DNA of 6,294 nt. It comes from Clostridia bacterium. GTDB taxonomy: Bacteria; Bacillota; Clostridia; Christensenellales; CALWSW01. Each line of letters begins with the position of its first letter. Within the stretch, counting starts at the first letter, position 1. Shown piece after piece: positions 1 through 4,968 of the stretch. The stretch lies in contig JAHZEH010000066.1 in NCBI GenBank assembly GCA_019421925.1, forward strand, positions 2,307-8,600, in the 5' to 3' direction. A program made the position numbers and the translations under genes. The notes beneath the pieces are model-generated. The model was not told the DNA's origin. It did not search any database and saw only the letters and a list, made by a program, of their open reading frames with translations.

Positions 1-848
1 TGGCCTACGGCGGCACGGTCAACTTCACCTATGTCGACCGCGACAACAGCGGGGCCTCTACCAATGCGGGCATCGCCCAGCTGACGAATCTGCCCCGCAG
101 CTACAACGTCTCCTCCGTGCCGGTTAACATCGGGACCCGGGTTGTGGACGCCAACCCCTCCACCGCCCGGTTCTATGCGGGCTCCTGCGTGGTCAACGCC
201 GTGGTCGGCGTGCGCAAGTCCAGCGGCGGCGGCTCCTATCCCTGGTATGGCTCTGGCACGGGCGTTGTAAACAACAACGTAACCCTGTCCAACGGCTATA
301 CCATCAACGCCATCACCGAGGCGGCAAACGCCCTGCCTGTGCTGGCGCCCAAGACCACTGGCCAGATTACGAACGCCATGCTGGGCGGCCTGCCTGCGGA
401 TGCAAACTGGCTGGCCTATAAGGTTGGCGATCCCTCGGTGGCCATCGTTTCTGGCACCACCCTCATCGGTGTGAAACAGGGTGTTACCCAGCTGTATGTG
501 TATTACGCCCTCAATCCCTCTGCGCCTATCATTATCAAAAACATTATCGTACTGTCCGAGCTGCCCGACGGCTCCGGCGGCGCGGTTGTGAACCCCGAGG
601 ATCAGGTGCTTTCTCTGGGGCTGACCTCTTTCTCCAGCGGCAAGGTGGGCAAGACCTACCGCCTCAACAAGATCACGCTGGACGGTGAGAAGATTGATCC
701 CGATGAACTGACCTGGACGACGAGCAACAAGAAGGTTGCGACCGTCAAGACGCCCGGTAAGATTAAGATTGTCGGCAAGGGTACCTGTTACATCTACGCC
801 GTCACCGAGGGCGGCGCTCAGGCCAAGATGAAAGTTACTGTGAAGTAA
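1..848 (+). CDS. Extracellular protein with BIG2-type Ig-like domains, 3' end only
   Basis: The frame is open from the first bases of the window (first full codon at 3) to the TAA at 846-848, so the start lies upstream and 281 C-terminal residues are visible. A GTG at 117 is in frame, but I see no reason to treat it as the real start because homologous-looking sequence continues upstream of it. The visible part is rich in Gly, Ser, Thr, Asn and Val, which is typical of exported surface proteins. Two stretches look like Ig-like beta sandwiches. The first, around visible residues 118-180, contains WLAYKVGDPSVAIVSGT and then a Gly-Val-Lys-rich strand. The second, around residues 203-281, contains WTTSNKKVATVKTPGKIKIV and ends in KMKVTV, the usual end of a BIG2 domain. 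The residues before these domains are not recognised. No LPXTG motif or S-layer anchor is present at the C terminus, so any cell-wall anchor must be upstream. A role in adhesion or the cell surface is inferred from domain type only. Confidence 0.75.
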   Translation, partial: AYGGTVNFTYVDRDNSGASTNAGIAQLTNLPRSYNVSSVPVNIGTRVVDANPSTARFYAGSCVVNAVVGVRKSSGGGSYPWYGSGTGVVNNNVTLSNGYTINAITEAANALPVLAPKTTGQITNAMLGGLPADANWLAYKVGDPSVAIVSGTTLIGVKQGVTQLYVYYALNPSAPIIIKNIIVLSELPDGSGGAVVNPEDQVLSLGLTSFSSGKVGKTYRLNKITLDGEKIDPDELTWTTSNKKVATVKTPGKIKIVGKGTCYIYAVTEGGAQAKMKVTVK

Positions 849-869
849 AACCGGCCTTTCTTGTGATTT

Positions 870-902
870 ATCCGCCACAGCTTTTGCTGTGGCGGATTTT
901 TT
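870..902 (+). terminator. Rho-independent terminator of the Ig-domain protein gene
   Basis: A perfect 12-bp stem (870-881 with 886-897) closes on a TTTT loop and is followed by a run of T at 897-902. It begins 21 bases after the stop codon. The 3' arm and T-run are also part of the promoter for the next gene. Confidence 0.92.
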
Positions 903-912
903 GTTATATAAT
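884..912 (+). promoter_or_regulatory. Sigma-A promoter for the uracil-DNA glycosylase gene
   Basis: TTGCTG at 884-889 and a perfect TATAAT at 907-912 are separated by 17 bases, the ideal sigma-A spacing. Transcription would begin near 919, about 28 bases before the ATG at 947. The -35 element lies inside the loop and 3' arm of the terminator of the preceding gene. The promoter also argues against the in-frame ATG at 911, since that codon is part of the -10 element. Confidence 0.65.
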
Positions 913-946
913 GGTGAAAAGAAGCGGGAGAGGGGGCGTTTCCAAT

Positions 947-1507
947 ATGAGAATCAGCTGGGCTACCCTTTGGAATGAGATTCACGGCTGCGAGAAGTGC
1001 GGCCTATGCGCCACACGTACCCTTGTGGTGCCGGGAGAGGGAAACCCTCATGCTAAATTGATGTTTATCGGGGAGGGGCCAGGCCGGGAGGAGGACCTGC
1101 AGGGACGACCCTTTGTGGGCCCGGCGGGGCAGCTTCTGGATAAGATGATCGCGGCGATTGACATGAGAAGAGAGGATGTCTATATCTGCAATGTGGTCAA
1201 GTGCAGGCCTCCGGGCAACCGGGTGCCGGAGGAGAACGAGGCCCTCAGCTGCCTGCCCTATCTGCGGGCGCAGTTTGTTCTGGTCCAGCCCAAGGTGATC
1301 GTTTGCCTGGGGGCGACGGCCGCCCGGTATGTCTATGACAAAGATGTGCGCATCACGCGGGACAGGGGGAAGTGGAGGGAGAGCAAGGGCGTCTGGATCA
1401 TGCCCACCTACCATCCCGCCGCTCTCCTGCGGGACCCCATGAAGAAGGGAGAGGCCTGGGCGGATTTCCAGGCGGTGCGGGACCGGCTCAGGGAGATGGA
1501 AAAATAA
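947..1507 (+). CDS. Family 4 uracil-DNA glycosylase (4Fe-4S)
   Basis: Cytoplasmic base-excision repair enzyme that removes uracil from DNA, for example after cytosine deamination. The protein is 186 residues, normal for the family. Four cysteines at positions expected for the 4Fe-4S cluster are C15, C18, C86 and C102 (CEKC near the N terminus, then VKCRPP and ALSC). Motif 1 is GEGPGREED at 42-50, followed by GRPFVGPAGQ at 53-62, and KCRPPGNR at 85-92. The late HP motif is TYHPAALLRD, with H156. The frame is open further upstream (from 863), but those codons lie in the terminator and promoter of the region. The ATG at 947 has the purine-rich GGGAGAGGGGG at 927-937 ahead of it, and the conserved family N terminus starts at W5, so I chose it. 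It stands first in a possible small unit with the downstream Nudix-fold gene. No key residue appears to be missing. Confidence 0.93.
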   Translation: MRISWATLWNEIHGCEKCGLCATRTLVVPGEGNPHAKLMFIGEGPGREEDLQGRPFVGPAGQLLDKMIAAIDMRREDVYICNVVKCRPPGNRVPEENEALSCLPYLRAQFVLVQPKVIVCLGATAARYVYDKDVRITRDRGKWRESKGVWIMPTYHPAALLRDPMKKGEAWADFQAVRDRLREMEK

Positions 1508-1511
1508 AAAA

Positions 1512-1541
1512 TTGCACAAAAGCGTGCATTTTGTGTATCAT
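1512..1541 (+). promoter_or_regulatory. Possible sigma-A promoter for the Nudix-fold gene, overlapping a weak hairpin
   Basis: TTGCAC at 1512-1517 and TATCAT at 1536-1541 are 18 bases apart. The same stretch holds a short inverted repeat, TGCAC at 1513-1517 and GTGCA at 1524-1528, followed by TTTT, which could act as a weak terminator for the upstream gene. Both readings are modest matches; read-through from upstream is equally possible. Confidence 0.4.
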
Positions 1542-1575
1542 AGGAGCAAGAACATTGCATTTGGGGGTGGCGTCC

Positions 1576-1986
1576 ATGTTGTTTCGCAGTTGTGCCGGCG
1601 GCGTTGTGTTTCATGGGAACTCTCTGTTTCTGCTGTTGAATGAGAAAAACGAATGGGTTTTGCCCAAGGGCCTGATCCGAAATGGGATGCTTGCCAAAGA
1701 GGTTGCCGTCAGCCGGGTGAAATTCGAGGCCGGGATTGACGCGGAGGTCCTCTGTCCTGCGGGACATACCAGCTATGAATTCTACTCCTTTACGCGGCAG
1801 AAGCCCGTATGCAATGAGATCACCTGGTATATCATGCGCGCCCGCAGCGGCGGCTATCAGGTGAATAAGGCGGAGGGTTTCAAGGACGGCGGCTATTTCT
1901 CCATGGAGGAGGCCAATGGCCTGATTACGTACAGCCAGGACAAATCCCTCGTGAGAATGGCCTATGAAAAGTACAGGAACTTATGA
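1576..1986 (+). CDS. Nudix-fold protein with a degenerate Nudix box
   Basis: A 136-residue protein with the outline of a small Nudix domain. It begins with a short hydrophobic strand (CAGGVVF, 6-12), then NEKNEWVLPKG at 22-32, the Nudix helix region at 32-54, and a C-terminal GGYFSMEEANGL segment typical of the fold. The Nudix consensus is GX5EX7REUXEEXGU. Here the aligned positions read G32, M38 for Glu, S46-R47 for Arg-Glu, F50 for the first Glu of EE, then E51, G53 and I54. The metal-binding glutamates are therefore mostly gone. Ordinary (di)nucleotide hydrolysis is doubtful, and a ligand-binding or structural role is possible. ATG at 1576 follows GGGGGTGG at 1563-1570; the in-frame GTG at 1567 is an alternative start. 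The frame stays open back to 1372, but that part overlaps the glycosylase gene and is not credible. Substrate or partner is unknown. Confidence 0.82.
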   Translation: MLFRSCAGGVVFHGNSLFLLLNEKNEWVLPKGLIRNGMLAKEVAVSRVKFEAGIDAEVLCPAGHTSYEFYSFTRQKPVCNEITWYIMRARSGGYQVNKAEGFKDGGYFSMEEANGLITYSQDKSLVRMAYEKYRNL

Positions 1987-1994
1987 GCTAAAAC

Positions 1995-2024
1995 TTGCAA
2001 GATGATGGGATAATATGATATGAT
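1995..2024 (+). promoter_or_regulatory. Probable sigma-A promoter of yebC
   Basis: TTGCAA at 1995-2000 and TATGAT at 2019-2024 are separated by 18 bases, in an AT-rich gap of 81 bases between the two genes. The -10 region is a run of overlapping near-matches (GATAAT at 2009, TATGAT at 2014 and 2019), so the exact start of transcription cannot be fixed by eye. Confidence 0.5.
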
Positions 2025-2067
2025 AACTGACGCGAATTTTACCAATTCTGTTGGGAGGTAACTATTA

Positions 2068-2817
2068 ATGTCGGGCCATTCGAAATGGGCAAATATCAAG
2101 AATAAAAAAGCGAAGACCGATGCCGTCAGGGGCAAGATCTTCACCAAGATCGGGCGGGAGCTCGCCATGGCTGTAAAGCAGGGCGGGGGGCCAGACCCCA
2201 ACACCAACGGCAAGCTGCGCGATGTGATTGCCAAGGCGAAGGCCTGCAATATGCCCAATGATAACATCAGCCGCTCTATCAAAAGGGCCGCCGGTGAGGG
2301 CGAGGGTTCCAGCTATGAGGAGATCACCTACGAGGGCTACGGTGTAAGCGGCGTGGCCGTCATTGTGGACGTGCTGACCGATAACCGCAACCGCACCGCC
2401 TCCGAGATGCGTCATCTGTTTGATAAGTTTGGCAACGGCATGGGCAACTCCGGCTGTGTGGCCTGGATGTTTGACAAAAAGGGCGTCATCGTGATCGAGC
2501 GCACAGACGAGATGGATGAGGATGAGGTGATGATGACGGCGCTGGACGCCGGTGCGGAGGATTTCGCCGCCGAGGACGATGCCTTTGAGATCACCACCGA
2601 CCCCAACGATTTTTCTGCAGTGCGCGAGGCCCTTGAAGCGGCGGGGTATTCCTTCATCTCGGCTGAGGTGGACATGATTCCCCAGAACACCATTGCGGTC
2701 TCAGATGAGGAGACGGTTATGAAGATCAACCGCCTCATCGAGAACCTCGAGGACAACGATGATGTCCAGAATGTCTGGCACAACGCCGATCTGCCCGAGG
2801 AGGAGGAAGAGGACTGA
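2068..2817 (+). CDS. yebC: YebC/TACO1 (PmpR) family protein
   Basis: A 249-residue cytoplasmic protein of the YebC/TACO1 family, at the usual family length. It starts with the hallmark MSGHSKWANIKNKKAKTDA, then MPNDNISRSIKRAAGEG (around 62-78), ITYEGYGVSGVAVIVDVLTD (around 86-105) followed by NRNRTASE, and GNSGCVAWMFDKKG. The C terminus is strongly acidic (PEEEEED). Family members were first described as DNA-binding transcriptional regulators (PmpR). Bacterial and mitochondrial members have more recently been linked to ribosomes and to relief of stalling at proline-rich stretches. The sequence does not tell which role applies here. GGGAGGT at 2053-2059, 8 bases before the ATG, is a strong ribosome binding site. 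The gene appears to share a transcript with the TfoX-C remnant 31 bases downstream, ending at the terminator near 3126. Confidence 0.95.
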   Translation: MSGHSKWANIKNKKAKTDAVRGKIFTKIGRELAMAVKQGGGPDPNTNGKLRDVIAKAKACNMPNDNISRSIKRAAGEGEGSSYEEITYEGYGVSGVAVIVDVLTDNRNRTASEMRHLFDKFGNGMGNSGCVAWMFDKKGVIVIERTDEMDEDEVMMTALDAGAEDFAAEDDAFEITTDPNDFSAVREALEAAGYSFISAEVDMIPQNTIAVSDEETVMKINRLIENLEDNDDVQNVWHNADLPEEEEED

Positions 2818-2848
2818 TTCCGCTGACGGCAGCCCGGGAAGGATAGAT

Positions 2849-3104
2849 ATGCCGCAGGAGAAAAGCTCTCCCAATTGCCCGGCGCCGGCAAAAATGTGGA
2901 GGAAGAGCTCTATGCGGTGGGCATCTGCACATCTGGCAGTCTCCGTTGGTTGGACGCCAAGGAGGTCGGGCTCAGAATCAGGGTCATCGGTAGCCCCGTC
3001 TGCCTCAAATGCCTGTGCGCCCTGAAGGCGCGACTCCGCTGGCATGTCCTTTTCCCAAGTAGGTCAAAGGAGAATACAGGGAGTTCTGTCAGCAGTACTG
3101 CTGA
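2849..3104 (+). pseudogene. Decayed gene for a stand-alone TfoX C-terminal-domain protein
   Basis: No single frame is intact, but the pieces together read as a TfoX C-terminal domain, a small helical domain found alone in many Firmicutes and fused in TfoX/Sxy. A good ribosome binding site (GGGAAGGA, 2836-2843) precedes ATG 2849, which gives MPQEK. The match then continues one frame earlier from 2863: KLSQLPGAGKNVEEELYAVG, later LDAKEVGLRIRV, CLKCLCAL and LRWH (to 3045). Family members usually have about six residues (EGAxxG type) between AL and the (I/L)RWH; here only three remain, suggesting a 9-base loss. After RWH the match moves to a third frame: VKGEYREFCQQYC, ending at TGA 3102-3104. 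A TAG at 3060-3062 interrupts that last frame. Frame changes fall next to AAAA (2861-2864) and TTTT (3050-3053). Two frame changes, a deletion and a nonsense codon favour real decay over a single sequencing error. The domain's function in Firmicutes is unknown. Confidence 0.72.
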
Positions 3105-3125
3105 ATGACCGTTTTCATAAAAAAC

Positions 3126-3153
3126 CGCCCGGCCTATTGGCCGGGCGTTTTTT
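3126..3153 (+). terminator. Rho-independent terminator after yebC and the TfoX-C remnant
   Basis: A perfect 9-bp GC-rich stem (3126-3134 with 3139-3147) closes on TATT and is followed by six T at 3148-3153. It ends the yebC transcript and insulates the spoIIG promoter directly downstream. Confidence 0.93.
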
Positions 3154-3156
3154 GCC

Positions 3157-3243
3157 TGTCGCAGAGATTGAAAATCATGGCGGAAATCAGCCATAAAAGT
3201 GCATCACGGTTCTACAATTTCTTCGCGGTGAATATGATATACT
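3157..3243 (+). promoter_or_regulatory. Candidate Spo0A-controlled promoter of the spoIIG operon
   Basis: The 122-base gap between the terminator and spoIIGA holds two sequences one mismatch from the Spo0A box TGTCGAA: TGTCGCA at 3157-3163, and TTCTACA at 3210-3216 (box on the other strand). Two overlapping -10 candidates follow, TATGAT at 3233-3238 and TATACT at 3238-3243. There is no good -35 hexamer. The second box occupies the -35 position, 17 bases before the first -10 candidate or 22 before the second. A Spo0A site over a weak -35 with unusual spacing is the known arrangement of the B. subtilis spoIIG promoter. Regulation here is inferred from this likeness. Confidence 0.5.
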
Positions 3244-3275
3244 GCGCTCATACCAAGCGGAGATGGGGTGTATGC

Positions 3276-4091
3276 ATGGGGGGAAGAGTATGGTTGGAAC
3301 TGTTCCTGCTGGATAATGCCCTGATGGGGTATCTCATTTTGCGCCTTGCAGAGGTGCTAATCCGGCGTCCTTTTCGAAACGGACGCGCTGTTATTGCCTG
3401 CGCTGTGGGCGCGCTCTGTTCCGCACTCGCTATGCTGCATCCTTTTTTTCTGTCGCTGCCCGTAAAGGGGGCGCTTCTTTTGATGATGGCCTGTCCGTTT
3501 GTACCCGTTCGCCCCAGGGAGTGGGCTCTATGCTGCGGGGGCGTGCTGCTGTCCACCCTTGTGGCCGGCGGGGCGAGCTATGCGCTGGCGGGGATGCTGG
3601 AAGGGGGGCTCCTGGGGGGAGTGCTGTACGCCTCGGGCGGTATGCGCCTGATATGCTGGGGGACAGCCCTCTGCCTGCTTCTGCCCAGGGTGGTCCGTCC
3701 TCTCATGGCGGCGGTTAAGCTGGCGGTAAGGGATATGCCCCTGCTTGTCCGGACCGACTACGGGGAGGTTCTTTTGAGGGGCAGGATTGATACGGGCAAC
3801 TCACTGGTGGAGCCTCTGACCGGACAGCCGGTCATTGTTGTGGACGCTCTGGCTGCAAAAGGGGCCCTTCCGCCCCAGTGGCAGGAGGACGGCTGGCAGA
3901 AGGGGGAAGTTGAGGGCATGCTGCTCATCCCCTATGCGACGGTACAGGGACAGGGGGTGCTTCCGGCCCTGCGCGCCCGCTGCGCCAGAAGGGAGGAGAA
4001 CGGCTGGGTGGAGGGGAGCGCCTGCTGCATTGCCGTCGCGCCCCACAGGATACAGGATTGCGATGCGCTTATTGGCGCGCAGTGGATTTGA
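3276..4091 (+). CDS. spoIIGA: Sigma-E processing peptidase SpoIIGA
   Basis: Membrane-embedded aspartic protease that removes the pro-sequence of sigma-E in the mother cell, after a signal from the forespore (SpoIIR in Bacillus). The 271-residue protein has an N-terminal half of about five hydrophobic segments (roughly 6-24, 38-55, 60-78, 84-105 and 110-140) and a C-terminal soluble protease half. The catalytic motif is RIDTGNSLVEPLTGQPVIVV, with D172 as the expected catalytic aspartate. The protein is somewhat shorter than the roughly 309-residue B. subtilis enzyme. The frame is open from 3105, but that stretch contains the preceding terminator and the promoter. ATG 3276 is preceded by GGAG at 3259-3262 and GGGG at 3265-3268 and gives the family-like start MGGRVWLELFLLDNALMGYL. 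The gene sits 27 bases ahead of sigE, its substrate's gene, and forms the spoIIG operon with it. Confidence 0.92.
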   Translation: MGGRVWLELFLLDNALMGYLILRLAEVLIRRPFRNGRAVIACAVGALCSALAMLHPFFLSLPVKGALLLMMACPFVPVRPREWALCCGGVLLSTLVAGGASYALAGMLEGGLLGGVLYASGGMRLICWGTALCLLLPRVVRPLMAAVKLAVRDMPLLVRTDYGEVLLRGRIDTGNSLVEPLTGQPVIVVDALAAKGALPPQWQEDGWQKGEVEGMLLIPYATVQGQGVLPALRARCARREENGWVEGSACCIAVAPHRIQDCDALIGAQWI

Positions 4092-4118
4092 CCGAGCAAC
4101 ATAGGAGGATGAGACGAT

Positions 4119-4826
4119 ATGATGGGCCCCAAATGGATGAAAACACTGCTGGAAAGATTGCGCGAAGCCCTGGGAAAGTCCGTTCACTACATGGGCGGAG
4201 GCGAAGCGCTGCCCTCCCCGCTTTCTCCCGAAGAGGAGGAGGAGGCCATGGAGCGACTGACACGGGGGGACCTCTCCGTCAAATCCACGCTCATAGAGCG
4301 GAATTTGCGCCTGGTGGTCTATATCGCCCGCAAATTTGAGAATACGGGTGTTTCGACTGAGGACCTCTCCTCCATCGGGGCCATCGGGCTCATCAAAGCG
4401 GTCAACACCTTTGATCCCTCCAAGAAGAGCAAGCTGGCCACCTATGCATCCCGCTGCATTGAAAATGAGATATTGATGCATCTGCGCAGGACATGCAAGC
4501 TCAAGGCTGAGGTGTCCCTTGACGAACCGCTGAATACTGACTGGGACGGCAATGAGCTTCTGCTGTCGGATATTTTGGGCACGGATGGAGAACAGGTATA
4601 TAAAGACATTGAGGATGAGGTGGACCGAAAGCTGCTGAGGGACGCGCTCAAGAAGCTGAGCGGCCGGGAGCAGCAGATTATGGAGCTGCGCTTTGGGCTG
4701 GTGGGAGGCCAGGAGAGGACGCAGAAACAGGTCGCCGACATGATGGGTATTTCCCAGAGCTATATCTCCAGGCTGGAGAAGCGCATCATCAAGCGCCTGC
4801 AGCGGGAGATTGGCCGGATGCTCTGA
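4119..4826 (+). CDS. sigE: RNA polymerase sporulation sigma factor sigma-E (pro-form)
   Basis: Directs early mother-cell gene expression during sporulation. The 235-residue protein begins with an amphipathic, positively charged pro-sequence (MMGPKWMKTLLERLREALGK) followed by SVHYMGGGEALPSPLSPEEE. By comparison with B. subtilis, where the cut lies just before YIGG, SpoIIGA probably cuts between H23 and Y24. Region 2 follows at about 59-124 (ERNLRLVVYIARKFENTG, FDPSKKSKLATYASRCIENE). Region 4 is at about 175-230, with the helix-turn-helix TQKQVADMMGISQSYISRLE. AGGAGG at 4103-4108 is an excellent ribosome binding site. Two tandem ATGs occur (4119 and 4122); the first has the better spacing. It is co-transcribed with spoIIGA, and no convincing terminator follows, so read-through into sigG is expected. 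Confidence 0.97.
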   Translation: MMGPKWMKTLLERLREALGKSVHYMGGGEALPSPLSPEEEEEAMERLTRGDLSVKSTLIERNLRLVVYIARKFENTGVSTEDLSSIGAIGLIKAVNTFDPSKKSKLATYASRCIENEILMHLRRTCKLKAEVSLDEPLNTDWDGNELLLSDILGTDGEQVYKDIEDEVDRKLLRDALKKLSGREQQIMELRFGLVGGQERTQKQVADMMGISQSYISRLEKRIIKRLQREIGRML

Positions 4827-4910
4827 GAATTAGGAAAAAATATGCTTTTCATATCTCTATAATATCCCTGATTTACCGTTTTTTGGCGTGCGCTCGGGAT
4901 GGGGGCCCTT

Positions 4911-4942
4911 GGATAAAAGACAATCCCCTTGGCAATTATAAT
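4911..4942 (+). promoter_or_regulatory. Candidate sigma-F/sigma-G promoter of sigG
   Basis: GGATA at 4911-4915 resembles the -35 of forespore sigma factors. Exactly 15 bases later, GGCAATTAT at 4931-4939 matches the sigma-F -10 (GGnnAnAnT) at four of five fixed positions. The overlapping AATTATA at 4934-4940 also fits the sigma-G -10 (CATnnTA) at four of five, 18 bases from GGATA. A TATAAT at 4937-4942 lacks a well-spaced sigma-A -35. Transcription would begin near 4945, about 24 bases before the ATG of sigG. Confidence 0.5.
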
Positions 4943-4966
4943 GCCACAAACAGGTGGAGGGGATTG
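4921..4966 (+). promoter_or_regulatory. Stem-loop sequestering the sigG ribosome binding site in long transcripts
   Basis: CAATCCCC (4921-4928) is the exact complement of GGGGATTG (4959-4966). Adding T4929-A4958 and the wobble T4930-G4957 makes a 10-bp stem. It buries nearly all of the ribosome binding site GGAGGGG (4956-4962), which lies six bases before the ATG. A smaller repeat inside the loop, GGCA (4931-4934) with TGCC (4942-4945), could add a second helix. Only RNA begun upstream, such as read-through from spoIIG, contains both arms; RNA begun near 4945 lacks the 5' arm. Confidence 0.65.
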
Positions 4967-4968
4967 CC

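Noticed and set aside
863..946. Longer start for the glycosylase (from 863 or ATG 911)
   Set aside because: These codons overlap the terminator stem and the TATAAT element, and they add residues not expected in the family.
1004..1519. 171-codon open frame on the - strand over the glycosylase gene
   Set aside because: It lies antisense to a gene with complete catalytic and cluster motifs and its product looks like nothing known.
2861..2866. Programmed -1 frameshift site in the TfoX-C gene
   Set aside because: The run has only four A and does not form a standard slippery heptamer, and later lesions include a nonsense codon, so decay is the simpler reading.
3089..3104. Perfect 16-bp palindrome TCAGCAGTACTGCTGA
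   Set aside because: It coincides with the QQYC-stop end of the TfoX-C remnant and may be chance; no second copy occurs and no regulator is suggested.
2818..3125. Structured non-coding RNA (6S, RNase P, SRP RNA or tmRNA) in the gap before the terminator
   Set aside because: I found none of the conserved cores of these RNAs, and the stretch is better explained as a broken TfoX-C gene at the end of the yebC transcript.
3801..4481. 226-codon open frame on the - strand over spoIIGA and sigE
   Set aside because: It spans two well-supported + strand genes and their gap, with no plausible protein features.
4840..4854. Short inverted repeat ATATG/CATAT after sigE as a terminator
   Set aside because: The stem is only 5 bp and AT-rich, with no T-run on the + strand. 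On the - strand it has a T-run, but no gene there needs it.
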